Below are positions 1 to 8,509 of a stretch of DNA of 38,933 bases, piece by piece. The stretch lies in the NCBI RefSeq assembly GCF_004362975.1, contig NZ_SNXO01000023.1, positions 1 through 38,933 of the forward strand, given 5' to 3'. Below the pieces are notes generated by a model, which had not been told where the DNA came from, searched no databases, and saw only the letters and a list, made by a program, of their open reading frames with translations. This stretch comes from Aminicella lysinilytica (GTDB lineage: Bacteria; Bacillota; Clostridia; Peptostreptococcales; Anaerovoracaceae). Made by a program: the position numbers and the translations under genes. Each line of letters opens with the position of its first letter. Positions within the stretch are counted from its first letter, which is position 1.

Positions 1-92
1 AGTTGTTTAGATTATTATATGAATTGAACCGCCGTATGCCGAACGGCATGTACGGTGGTGTGAGAGGGGCTACTTGCTAGCCCCTACTCGAT
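1..92 (+). mobile_element. 3' end of a group II intron (domains V and VI)
   Basis: The first 92 bases fold like the end of a bacterial group II intron. Bases 29-58 give a domain-V hairpin: CCGCCGTA pairs with TACGGTGG, with an inner TGCC/GGCA stem, a GAAC loop and a two-base bulge. Bases 65-84 give a domain-VI stem (AGGGGCTA with TAGCCCCT), and the segment ends CTACTCGAT, a usual intron 3' terminus. The rest of the intron and its reverse transcriptase would lie left of the window. The boundary at 92 is nine bases from the stop codon of the convergent gene. Insertion just behind a gene is typical of class C introns, but the class is not proven here. Confidence 0.75.
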
Positions 93-100
93 TTGGTGCT

Positions 101-2167
101 TTACAGGCCGTATTTCTGTTTCTTCCTCATGAGTTTGGCCTGAGGGATGCCGAGGGCATCGGCTGCCTTGCGGGTAGTACCTTCACTTTCCAGAGCGCAG
201 GATATGAGCTGCTTCTCCTGTTCTTCAATGATATCATCGAATTTAACATGGCCCTCCCGCTTCAGGGCGCTCTTAGCGTCCAGAATATTATTGTCGTAAA
301 CGTTCTGATTCAGAACGGAGTCTACATCCAGACCGGAAATCATATTGCCGCGGCTGTTGATGATCAGACGGTGGACTATATTCTCCAGTTCCCTGACATT
401 GCCCGGCCAGTTGTAACCGTGGAGGGCAGCGTAACCGTCACCGCTGATCTCCTTCATCATGCCGTACTTTTTGTTATAATGGGACAGAAAGTGCCTAGCC
501 AGCACATCGATGTCGTCCTTCCTGTCGCGCAGTGGCGGGACATTGATCTGGCATATGTTGAGTCTGTAATAAAGGTCCTCGCGGAAGCGACCTTCCTCGA
601 CCATTTTCTGCAGGGATACGTTGTTGGCGCAGATGACGCGGACGTTGACGGTGATCTGCTCTGTGCCGCCGACTCTGTAGAACTGGTTTTCCTGAAGGAC
701 GCGAAGAAGTTTACTCTGCATATTAAGGGACAGGCTACCGATTTCGTCCAGGAAAAGGATGCCGTTATTGGCCAGTTCGAAGTAGCCTATCTTGCCGCCG
801 GACTGGGCCCCTGTGAAGGCGCCGGCCTCATAGCCGAAGAATTCCGATTCGGCCAGAGTCTCCTGAATGGTCGCGCAGTTGACCTTGACGCAGGGCTTTT
901 CATTCCTGCTGCAGTTCTTATGAATGAGTTCCAGTATCTTTTCTTTTCCTACGCCGGTCTCTCCCTGAATTATGACGTTGCAGTCGTATTTGGATATATT
1001 CAGAACATTATCCACCATAGCGTCGGTCACATGGCTGGCGTATATATAGTCGTCCACCTGCATGGCCTTATGCATGGATAGAGTTCCGGCTGCAGCCGGG
1101 CTCAGGTTGTGAACGTAGTCGGTGTTCTTATAAAGGACGTCGATCTCGTCAAGTTTGGGTTTGGAATAAACCAGTAGATCCCGGGAGTAATCATTATAAC
1201 TGCCGAAATACTGGTCCATGCCTATGGTGTTCACATATTTATGCATGCTCTCGGCTACGAGTATGGCCGTAGTGTAATTGCTGCGCATGCGGGTGAAGTA
1301 TAAGCAGCCGCCGTCCCTGCACAAAAAAGCACTCAGAGGCTCAGCTCCTGTTTTGTCCTCGCTGTTGATGACAACGTCTGCGCAGTTCCACAGCTCCTGC
1401 CTTGCGAGGAAACTGCCGGCGGGATTGCCGATGTCCAGGAATATGAGTTTGTCTGCCTGGTCACGGAAGACGTTTTCCAGGGCTTCTTCGGAGATCCCAA
1501 GCATGTGCTCATTATCAAGTATAACTATGAGCTGGCAGTCGGTAGCGTTCATTCTGGCCGCCATACAGTAGAGCATGGCAGTGGATACATCTTTGCCGAT
1601 GATGGCGATGGTGGAGTTTTCTTTGGCAAGAGCGGTAGTCCGCTGGAGACCGCCGGCTTCTTCATTGGCCATGAGTACATAGCGCACATCGAAATAGGAC
1701 TCGAAAATATACGAGCTGGTGCTGCCGAAGATTATGCCGTAGCCTTCCACATCCAGCTGGTTATAGTTGAAGTCGATGCTTACGATCTGATCGAGATACA
1801 TTGGCAGGGCCGTCATAGTCTCGTTGCAGAGATATTTATCTCCTATGTTGAGTTCGGGGTGATCCCGCCGAAAAACCTCGCCCATTTCCTCAATGGTGCC
1901 GAAGGCCACGCCGGAGCTGTCCGTAAAGGGGTTGTGAAATTTACCCCGCTTGTGGACGATGTCCATGATCTGGGCTTTCATTTTCGACTCATCGTAGCTG
2001 CATTGATTGCAGATCTGCTGGAAGGCGCCCTTCTCGATGAGGAGTTTTTCCAGGGCGACTCGGGCTTCGCTGGGGCCTATATCCCGGCGGTTATCTAGCT
2101 TCCAGGCGATAACGGGTACTGAGCCTGCAGGCTCTATTACTCTTGACAGTCCGTAATTATCATCCAT
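101..2167 (-). CDS. Sigma-54-dependent transcriptional activator (AAA+ / Fis-type HTH)
   Basis: A bacterial enhancer-binding protein that remodels sigma-54 RNA polymerase. The start at 2167 (MDDNYG) gives 688 aa and has GGAGG nine bases upstream; longer in-frame starts reach 2254 but lack a site. Residues 1 to about 370 form a large N-terminal sensor region I do not recognise. The central AAA+ domain has a Walker A GETGVGKE near residue 400, the sigma-54 contact loop GAFTGA near 450 and a Walker B with FLDEIG. The last 40 residues form a Fis-type HTH (TRKAADALGI). It is divergent from a small gene preceded by a textbook sigma-54 promoter, with direct repeats between them, so that gene is its likely target. 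The family role is certain; the signal sensed is unknown. Confidence 0.93.
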   Translation of the reverse strand: MDDNYGLSRVIEPAGSVPVIAWKLDNRRDIGPSEARVALEKLLIEKGAFQQICNQCSYDESKMKAQIMDIVHKRGKFHNPFTDSSGVAFGTIEEMGEVFRRDHPELNIGDKYLCNETMTALPMYLDQIVSIDFNYNQLDVEGYGIIFGSTSSYIFESYFDVRYVLMANEEAGGLQRTTALAKENSTIAIIGKDVSTAMLYCMAARMNATDCQLIVILDNEHMLGISEEALENVFRDQADKLIFLDIGNPAGSFLARQELWNCADVVINSEDKTGAEPLSAFLCRDGGCLYFTRMRSNYTTAILVAESMHKYVNTIGMDQYFGSYNDYSRDLLVYSKPKLDEIDVLYKNTDYVHNLSPAAAGTLSMHKAMQVDDYIYASHVTDAMVDNVLNISKYDCNVIIQGETGVGKEKILELIHKNCSRNEKPCVKVNCATIQETLAESEFFGYEAGAFTGAQSGGKIGYFELANNGILFLDEIGSLSLNMQSKLLRVLQENQFYRVGGTEQITVNVRVICANNVSLQKMVEEGRFREDLYYRLNICQINVPPLRDRKDDIDVLARHFLSHYNKKYGMMKEISGDGYAALHGYNWPGNVRELENIVHRLIINSRGNMISGLDVDSVLNQNVYDNNILDAKSALKREGHVKFDDIIEEQEKQLISCALESEGTTRKAADALGIPQAKLMRKKQKYGL

Positions 2168-2212
2168 ACTTCCATCCTCCATTGTAGATATTTTACCATG
2201 CAGCTGAATCGA

Positions 2213-2268
2213 AATCAATTCAATAATTATGTAAAATATACAAAATCGATTCAATATTCTTGTAAAAT
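2213..2268. promoter_or_regulatory. Pair of direct repeats, candidate enhancer (UAS) for the sigma-54 activator
   Basis: Two near-identical AT-rich repeats start at 2213 and 2244. Both read AATC[A/G]ATTCAATA, then a short variable part, then TGTAAAAT. Their starts are 31 bp apart, three helical turns, so both face the same side of the DNA. They lie 25-80 bp upstream of the sigma-54 promoter at 2293 and beside the activator's own start. This is a normal place for an upstream activating sequence. Binding is inferred. Confidence 0.6.
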
Positions 2269-2292
2269 TGTTGAAAAACCGTGATTCTTAAG

Positions 2293-2309
2293 TTGGCACG
2301 CCTCTTGCT
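2293..2309 (+). promoter_or_regulatory. Sigma-54 (-24/-12) promoter
   Basis: TTGGCACGCCTCTTGCT matches the sigma-54 consensus TTGGCACRNNNNTTGCW at every fixed position, with the correct GG-to-GC spacing. Transcription should start near 2320 and run into the 70-aa gene at 2365. The activator gene lies divergently next to it. Confidence 0.9.
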
Positions 2310-2364
2310 ATTAATATAGACACAAAAAAGAAACTCATTGATTTACATAAAGGAGGTAAACAAA

Positions 2365-2577
2365 ATGAAGAAGATGATGAAAGAAAGTACAAGAAAATTG
2401 CTTACCGCTAAACTGGAACAGTTGATCAACAATAAGATCGGATCTACTATCAGCGACGGTGAAAGAAACAGGTTATTCAGCGATGTACTGCTGATGTACA
2501 GCTCAGAACTGGGCGTTACTACAGATAAAGCCGAGATCAGAGAGCTCATGAACGGCTACAACGGTAAATTCGCTTAA
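2365..2577 (+). CDS. Small helical protein, predicted sigma-54 regulon member
   Basis: A 70-aa protein that I do not recognise. The ATG at 2365 is preceded by AAAGGAGG with ideal spacing, and by the sigma-54 promoter at 2293. The sequence is lysine-rich at the N-terminus (MKKMMKESTRK), looks mostly alpha-helical, and has no cysteines, signal peptide or membrane segment. It is followed by a strong terminator at 2657, so it is a single-gene transcript. A dedicated activator controlling one tiny gene suggests a peptide used in quantity under one condition. Its function is unknown. Confidence 0.85.
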   Translation: MKKMMKESTRKLLTAKLEQLINNKIGSTISDGERNRLFSDVLLMYSSELGVTTDKAEIRELMNGYNGKFA

Positions 2578-2656
2578 GATAACAACGACAGCCTTTAATA
2601 ATCCTAACTACCCACAATAAGATAAAGTAAAGAATAAATTACACTACAGCAAGGAG

Positions 2657-2680
2657 GCCCCATTACCCAGGGGCTTTTTT
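2657..2680 (+). terminator. Rho-independent terminator
   Basis: A GCCCC/GGGGC stem with an eight-base loop is followed by six T residues. It ends the transcript of the 70-aa sigma-54-controlled gene. Confidence 0.85.
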
Positions 2681-2772
2681 GTTGCTTTTGATTAGTTGGA
2701 CTATCAGACCATATTTGCATAATTCCGCCCCCGCACTTGAAATCCGCTGGCCATCATAGTATCATATCTACT

Positions 2773-3600
2773 ATGATTGAAAAAGAAACTGATACATATA
2801 AACTACATATTAAGGGCGAAGTTCAGTATCTGACTTTTAAGAGGTTAGATGCGTTCCCGGAACTCAGGCATCTGTTCACCACCCGCCACGGTGGCATAAG
2901 CACCGGCTGCCGCGAGTCCTGGGATCTGGGGTTTTCAGAGGAAGACGGGCCTGAGGCTAGGGAATATAACTGCGGCGTTCTTGCTGATGTCATGGGCATC
3001 AGCCAAGGAGACATGGTCTGGACTCAGCAGACTCACACCACCAACATACGCAGGGTGACTGAGGATGACCGGGGCAAAGGCGCTACCCGCCCGCGTGATT
3101 ATACTGACGTTGACGGTCTGGTCACAGACTGCCGGGGCATAGCTCTCGTAACGACTCACGCCGACTGCAACGCCTTGTATTTCTATGACCCTGTGAAGCA
3201 CGTCATCGGACTGGCCCACTCCGGATGGAAGGGCACGCTCCACCGCATAGGGAAAGTCATGGTGAACAAAATGCAGGCTGACTTTGGCTGTAATCCGGCG
3301 GATCTGGTCTGCGGTATAGGGCCGTCGCTCTGTCAGGACTGTTTCGAGGTGGACCGGGACGTTGCCGGGATGTTTTCTGCGGCTGATGCAGCTTACGGGA
3401 AGTTTGCCTACGAGAAGGGCGTCAAGACTTACATAGATCTGTGGGCTATAAACGAATATATTCTGCAGGGTGCCGGCGTCAGGCCGGAGAATATACTCTG
3501 CATGGGGCTTTGTACTAAGGAAAACACGGATATGTTTTTCTCTCACCGCGGCCAGCATGGCAAGCGGGGCACTATGGCTGCGGCCATGTTACTGAAGTGA
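2773..3600 (+). CDS. pgeF: Peptidoglycan editing factor PgeF (laccase-domain / YfiH family)
   Basis: A cytosolic Cu-oxidase_4 domain protein of 275 aa, the normal family length. Family members remove misincorporated amino acids from muropeptide precursors and have been reported to act on purine nucleosides; this substrate range comes from the family, not from the sequence. The diagnostic motifs are visible: THADCNALYFYD, then LAHSGWKGT and CGIGPSLCQDCFEV, giving the histidine/cysteine metal site. The start is uncertain. ATG 2773 gives the usual length, but neither it nor the in-frame TTG at 2737 has a clear ribosome binding site. The next gene follows 15 bases later. Confidence 0.9.
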   Translation: MIEKETDTYKLHIKGEVQYLTFKRLDAFPELRHLFTTRHGGISTGCRESWDLGFSEEDGPEAREYNCGVLADVMGISQGDMVWTQQTHTTNIRRVTEDDRGKGATRPRDYTDVDGLVTDCRGIALVTTHADCNALYFYDPVKHVIGLAHSGWKGTLHRIGKVMVNKMQADFGCNPADLVCGIGPSLCQDCFEVDRDVAGMFSAADAAYGKFAYEKGVKTYIDLWAINEYILQGAGVRPENILCMGLCTKENTDMFFSHRGQHGKRGTMAAAMLLK

Positions 3601-3615
3601 TAATGGAGGATGGAT

Positions 3616-4401
3616 ATGGATGTTAACTATGATCTGAGAGGCCTGAAACTGGTCTTTACGGGTTTTATATTGCAGATGATTGCTTCCCTCTTGGGTAGCG
3701 GCTCTATAGGCAACATTTCCAAGGAATTGGGCAAAGCACTGTCGTCTGTGGATTCGGATTCATCGGGGATGAGTGTCTTGTCTATGGCTTCGGGTGTGCT
3801 GGCTCTGGCAGCGCTGATTCTGATAATAGTTGGCCTTTCCAAGCTGAAGAGGGTTTCAACCTATTTCAAGCAGGCACGTAATCTGTATATAGCCAACATT
3901 CTGGTGGCTGTAGCGCTGGTTGTGGTGGTCATGGTCATGGCGGGAAGTGCACTGGCTTCTGCCAGCTCCAGCAATCTGACTGGAAATACTTCTATTATGA
4001 ATGGTCTTCTCGGCATGACGCTGTTGGCTGTAGCCATAGTTATCGTAGCCATGGCAGTAATTTCGATACTGGCTATCCGTTCGCTGATGTTCGGCTGCGG
4101 GGCTGTGGCTGAGGCATCGGGTGACATCGCTTATAAGGGAAAATGTCACCGGACGTGGGAAATGTTCCTTCTGGCAAAGGTTCTCGTGGCCGTGGCGCTG
4201 GCTGTTCTGGTGGTCACGGGGCTGACTTCTGTTATTTCTGATTTTAATTCTACTGGTAGCGTGGATGTAGGTGCCGATCTTATTAAGGGCGGACTGCTGG
4301 GCGCTGTCATATTCTTTATGGCTGCGGCGGTATTGACGCTGGTTGTGCAGGTGCAGCTGCTCATGCGGACCCATGGTACTTACAAGAGGTTCAACGCCTG
4401 A
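3616..4401 (+). CDS. Multi-pass membrane protein of unknown function
   Basis: A 261-aa protein I do not recognise. ATG 3616 is six bases after GGAGG; an in-frame ATG at 3610 overlaps that site and is less likely. Hydrophobic stretches rich in Val, Ala, Leu and Ile appear near residues 10-25, 58-78, 95-120, 135-160, 190-210 and 225-250, separated by short polar loops, which suggests about five or six membrane segments. There is no recognisable catalytic motif. It follows pgeF closely and could be co-transcribed. The repeat array begins 57 bases downstream, and no obvious T-rich terminator lies between them. Confidence 0.75.
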   Translation: MDVNYDLRGLKLVFTGFILQMIASLLGSGSIGNISKELGKALSSVDSDSSGMSVLSMASGVLALAALILIIVGLSKLKRVSTYFKQARNLYIANILVAVALVVVVMVMAGSALASASSSNLTGNTSIMNGLLGMTLLAVAIVIVAMAVISILAIRSLMFGCGAVAEASGDIAYKGKCHRTWEMFLLAKVLVAVALAVLVVTGLTSVISDFNSTGSVDVGADLIKGGLLGAVIFFMAAAVLTLVVQVQLLMRTHGTYKRFNA

Positions 4402-4457
4402 CACGTCTACTGGGAGACCTAACCCGACGAAGCATGAGTTGGTGGCCGCGGGCCGTG

Positions 4458-4810
4458 CAAGAATCGGCCTAAAAAAGTAGCTCGTGTGGCGCGCAGGCGT
4501 CATTTCAATGTCTTGCGCGCAAGAATCAGGAACAAAATGAAGCTTGTGTGGCGGATTGCCGATTTTAACAAGGCCGACGCGCAAGAATTCCATACAAAAT
4601 TAAATCAATGTGGCGGGAGAGTTAATCAGAAGTGACTGATACCAATGCTCCCCGCCACATTGCTGTTATTATTCAAGTGATTCTTGCGCGCGGCTTCCGC
4701 GAAATCGGGTCACGCGCCACAGTGCCTCAAATATCAAGCCAATTCTTGCGCGACACCTCATCTGAAAATTTGAATGCGCCACATCATCTTAAATATTGGG
4801 TCAATTCTTG
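4458..4810. repeat. Six-copy phase-locked inverted repeat array (3 forward + 3 reverse)
   Basis: The whole 553-base gap between the membrane protein and the synthetase holds this array and no convincing gene. Each unit is CAAGAAT, exactly 20 variable bases, then TGTGGCG. Forward copies lie at 4458-4491, 4520-4553 and 4582-4615. Reverse-complement copies lie at 4653-4686, 4715-4748 and 4777-4810. Neighbouring units on each side are always separated by exactly 28 variable bases, giving a 62-bp period. CAAGAAT is usually extended on its 5' side by CGCG. The 37-base centre (4616-4652) is itself a hairpin (ATCAG/CTGAT). The two halves can fold as one long stem with symmetrical internal loops of 20 and 28 bases. 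Function is unknown; it is not a CRISPR. Confidence 0.85.
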
Positions 4811-4954
4811 CGTGCTGCCATTACAGCGGATTTTGTGCTAGTCGCAGTTACAGACTTTGGAAACTGTATGCTGCCATAATCGCCGCTTTTTGTTGATAAT
4901 GAGCGCCAAAAATGGTAAAATGACTGCATATACTGTAGAGAAAGAAGAAAATAA

Positions 4955-7900
4955 ATGAACAATAAAAAATACGACGGAGTTTACTATCCCGTCAGGGAAG
5001 TTACGGATCTGAAGGACATTCTGATCCAGAGTACAGACATGTTCCCGGACGAGACCGCATACTTGGTGAAAGACAAGGAATTGGACGAGTTCGTGCCGAT
5101 CACTTACGCCAGAGTAAGAGAAGAGATGGACGCTTTCGGGACCAGGCTCATAGACCTGGGACTTAAGGGCAAGAACATCGCTGTCATAGGTGAGACCAGC
5201 TATAACTGGATACTGACCTATTTTGCTGTGGTGGCAGGAGTCGGCGTGATCGTTCCCTTGGACAAGAATCTGCCTCAGGATGAGCTGCTTGGCCTTGTGC
5301 AGAGATCAGGCGCCAGCGCCCTAGTATACTCAGACAAGAGCAAGAAGAACATCGAGCCGCTTTTTGCGAAGAGTTTTGATATAGAACGATTCATATCCAT
5401 AGACGCGGAGCAGCATACAGACGAAGCTTTGTCCATGAGCCGGCTCATTACCGAGGGCATAGGCCTTATGGCTGACGGCGACACCAGATACACGGACGCC
5501 GAGATCGACCCGGACCAGATGGCAACGCTAATGTTCACATCGGGCACCACTGGCCTTGCCAAGGGCGTAATGCTTTCCCACAGAAACATAGCGGCCAATG
5601 TGGAGAACATGTCCAAGATGTTCAAGATACCTGAGCCGGGCATCGTTCTTTCCATACTGCCGGTCCATCACGCTTACGAGATGACCTGCGACATCTGGAC
5701 CACATTTTTCCAGGGGAAGACCATCGCTATCTGCGAGGGAATCAAATATATACAGAAGAATATGGTGGAGGTCAAGGCTAATGTAATGCTTGGCGTGCCG
5801 CTGGTATTCGAGAAGATGTATAAAGGCATGTGGAAGCAGGCTGAGAGCCGCGGCGAGGCTGAGAAGCTGCGCAGCGCCATCGACCTGTCCAGACGCATGA
5901 AGCTGTATAATAACAGGGCCATGATCAGGAGGATGTTCAAGGCTATACACCAGTCCTTCGGAGGCGAAATGAAGGCCTTCGTTGCAGGTGGCGCGGCTGT
6001 GGACCCGAAGGTCATAGAAGACTTCGAGGCTATGGGCATACCTATGATCCAAGGCTACGGCATGAGCGAGAACTCGCCTATTATCGCCGTGAACCAGGAC
6101 AGGTACAGTAAGGCCGAGTCCGCAGGCAAACCTATGCCGGGGACAGACGTGAGGATCATAGATTCCGACGAAGACGGCGTCGGCGAGATAATCTGCCGGG
6201 GACCATCGGTCATGCTGGGATATTACAAGAACCCTGAGGCTACAGCCGAGGTCATCCAGAAAGGCTGGCTCCACACGGGAGACCTGGGATACATCGACAG
6301 CGACGGTTTTGTTTACGTAACAGGCCGCAAGAAGACCGTTATCGTAACCAAGGGCGGCAAGAATATCTTCCCTGAAGAGGTGGAGGCTGTTCTCGAGGAA
6401 AGCGAGCTGATCCAGGAAGTCCTGGTACACGGAGTAGTCGATGAGAGAGTCGGCAACGTAATGATAACTGCTGACATCTATCCTAACTACAAGCTTCTGA
6501 AGAAACAGAAGGGCGACATGAGCAGCAGCGACATCTACCATTTCTACAGAGATCTGGTGGACAAGATCAATGAGAAACTTCCTACTTACAAACATGTAAA
6601 GAGGATAAACATAAGAACTGAGGAGTTCATCAAGACCACTACAGGCAAGATCAAACGCTTCGGCAATAAGGTTGAGACTGTGACCAATTCAGAGGCTCAG
6701 CTGGATTATTCGGAAATCAAGGCTCGGGAAATCAGACGGGCCAAGCTGAAGGTCAGGGCTCTGGCAGACAGCACAGATCCTTACGTGGTATATAGAGACA
6801 GCAGGCCTATAACCGATATCAAGAACATGATAGAGACCAGCGCCGAACTGTACGCTGACAATGTGGCCTTCAGGCAGAAATTCAAGAGAGACATGCCCTA
6901 TGAAGACATTACATACAAGCAGGCCATGAACGACATAAACGCTTTGGGAACAGCTTTGCTGAACCTGGGCCTGGGCGGCAAGCGCATAGCTATCATGGGC
7001 AATAACTGTTATCAGTGGGGGACCAGTTACCTGGCCGCTATCTGCGGCGTAGGAGTGGTAGTTCCTCTGGATAAGGAACTCAGTGCTGATGAGATCCAGC
7101 AGCTGATCGTTGACGCGGAAGTATCCTGTGTCATCTGCAGCGACGATTTCAGAGGGATGTTCCTGGAAATGAAAAACTCGGGAAAGACCAGCATCACTAC
7201 AGTGATCGGGTTCTCGGGAACGGGAGATCCGGAAGGCACAATGACCTGGAAGAGCCTGGTGAAAGAAGGCTATGGTCAGATGGCCAGAGGCGACAGACAG
7301 TTCCTGGATGCGGAGATCATCGGCGACGAAATGGCCGTGCTCCTGTATACTTCAGGCACTACAGGCGTGGCCAAGGGCGTGATGCTGTCACAGGCAAACC
7401 TGGCAGACAACCTCATGAGCGCGCCGACTATATTAAAGGTAAACCAGTGGGACATATTCTTCTCGGTTTTGCCGATACATCATACATACGAGTGCACCTG
7501 CGGCTTCCTGATGCCGCTGTACAAAGGCGCGTCCATAGCATATTGCCAGGGCCTGCGCTACATAGAAAAGAACCTGAAGGAAGTCAGGCCTACAATGTTC
7601 CTTGGCGTACCTGTGCTAATTGAAGCCCTGTACAAAAAGATCTGGAAGGCTATCAGGGCTCAGGGGAAGGAGAGGACCCTCGGCACGCTTATGGCTGTGA
7701 ATAAAGTCACAAGGCTGGCGAAGATAGACATGGTCGGACCTTTCACAAAGGAAATCAAGAAGGTCTTCGGCGGGCGCCTGCGGATGATAATCTCCGGCGG
7801 AGCCGCTATAGATCCTGACGTGCTGCAGTTCTTCAATGATATAGGCATCGCGGCAGTCCAGGGCTACGGACTTACAGAGTGCTCGCCTATGGCAGCCCTG

Positions 7901-8506
7901 AATCCGGACACCAGGAAGGCTATGCGCAACGAATCAGTAGGACATCTGCTTCCGGGCATGGATGTGAAGATAGTCAGCAGAGACGGAGACGGCATCGGAG
8001 AGATCTGCCTGAAGGGACGCAATGTAATGATGGGCTACTATAAGGATCAGGCAGCTACGGACGAAGTCCTGAAAGACGGCTGGTTCCATACAGGAGACCT
8101 GGGTTACATAGACGCCGACAGATTCATCTATATCACAGGCCGCCAGAAGAATGTCATAATCACCAAGAACGGCAAGAACGTATATCCTGAAGAGCTGGAA
8201 AATTACCTGGCCAAGATACCGTTCATAGCTGAGAGCATGGTATGGGGAGATGAAGGCGAAGATGGAGCTAATGAGGCTACTATCATAGCTACAGTCACCT
8301 TAGACTCTGACGAACTGAAGGAGATCCTCGGCGAAGAGTTCACGGCTGACGAAGCCCGCGACCTGACCTGGGAGGAAATAGACAAGGTAAACGACAGACT
8401 TCCTCTGTTCAAGAAGATCAAGAAGGTCAACATAAGACAGAGCGATTTCGAGAAGACCACAGGAAAGAAGATCAAGCGGTTCATAGACGCCAATAAGGAG
8501 GATTGA
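4955..8506 (+). CDS. Tandem two-domain AMP-dependent synthetase/ligase (long-chain acyl-CoA synthetase-like)
   Basis: A 1183-aa protein made of two complete adenylate-forming enzymes in one chain. Residues 1 to about 600 and 605 to 1183 are paralogous. Each has the P-loop (TSGTTGLAKG near 195, TSGTTGVAKG near 800), the YG motif (QGYGMSENSP near 365, QGYGLTECSP near 968), the HTGDLGYID hinge region, and a C-terminal KTTTGKIKR or KTTGKKIKR lysine loop. Such enzymes activate a carboxylic acid with ATP and usually load it on CoA or a carrier. The family is normally about 550-600 aa, so this is an intragenic duplication and fusion. Both halves keep their catalytic residues. The racemase gene begins three bases after its stop. 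The substrate is not predictable. Confidence 0.92.
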   Translation: MNNKKYDGVYYPVREVTDLKDILIQSTDMFPDETAYLVKDKELDEFVPITYARVREEMDAFGTRLIDLGLKGKNIAVIGETSYNWILTYFAVVAGVGVIVPLDKNLPQDELLGLVQRSGASALVYSDKSKKNIEPLFAKSFDIERFISIDAEQHTDEALSMSRLITEGIGLMADGDTRYTDAEIDPDQMATLMFTSGTTGLAKGVMLSHRNIAANVENMSKMFKIPEPGIVLSILPVHHAYEMTCDIWTTFFQGKTIAICEGIKYIQKNMVEVKANVMLGVPLVFEKMYKGMWKQAESRGEAEKLRSAIDLSRRMKLYNNRAMIRRMFKAIHQSFGGEMKAFVAGGAAVDPKVIEDFEAMGIPMIQGYGMSENSPIIAVNQDRYSKAESAGKPMPGTDVRIIDSDEDGVGEIICRGPSVMLGYYKNPEATAEVIQKGWLHTGDLGYIDSDGFVYVTGRKKTVIVTKGGKNIFPEEVEAVLEESELIQEVLVHGVVDERVGNVMITADIYPNYKLLKKQKGDMSSSDIYHFYRDLVDKINEKLPTYKHVKRINIRTEEFIKTTTGKIKRFGNKVETVTNSEAQLDYSEIKAREIRRAKLKVRALADSTDPYVVYRDSRPITDIKNMIETSAELYADNVAFRQKFKRDMPYEDITYKQAMNDINALGTALLNLGLGGKRIAIMGNNCYQWGTSYLAAICGVGVVVPLDKELSADEIQQLIVDAEVSCVICSDDFRGMFLEMKNSGKTSITTVIGFSGTGDPEGTMTWKSLVKEGYGQMARGDRQFLDAEIIGDEMAVLLYTSGTTGVAKGVMLSQANLADNLMSAPTILKVNQWDIFFSVLPIHHTYECTCGFLMPLYKGASIAYCQGLRYIEKNLKEVRPTMFLGVPVLIEALYKKIWKAIRAQGKERTLGTLMAVNKVTRLAKIDMVGPFTKEIKKVFGGRLRMIISGGAAIDPDVLQFFNDIGIAAVQGYGLTECSPMAALNPDTRKAMRNESVGHLLPGMDVKIVSRDGDGIGEICLKGRNVMMGYYKDQAATDEVLKDGWFHTGDLGYIDADRFIYITGRQKNVIITKNGKNVYPEELENYLAKIPFIAESMVWGDEGEDGANEATIIATVTLDSDELKEILGEEFTADEARDLTWEEIDKVNDRLPLFKKIKKVNIRQSDFEKTTGKKIKRFIDANKED

Positions 8507-8509
8507 TCC

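Noticed and set aside
74-1081. 335-aa open frame on the plus strand
   Set aside because: It is the antisense shadow of the sigma-54 activator and starts inside the group II intron end.
4458-4810. CRISPR array
   Set aside because: The conserved parts are only 7-mers, spacers alternate 20 and 28 bases, the array reverses direction in the middle, and no cas gene is nearby.
4632-4841. 69-codon open frame
   Set aside because: It runs through the repeat array, has no ribosome binding site, and its codons simply read the repeats.
5528-6595. 355-aa open frame on the minus strand
   Set aside because: It mirrors the synthetase gene, whose motifs are unmistakable, and it has no start signal.
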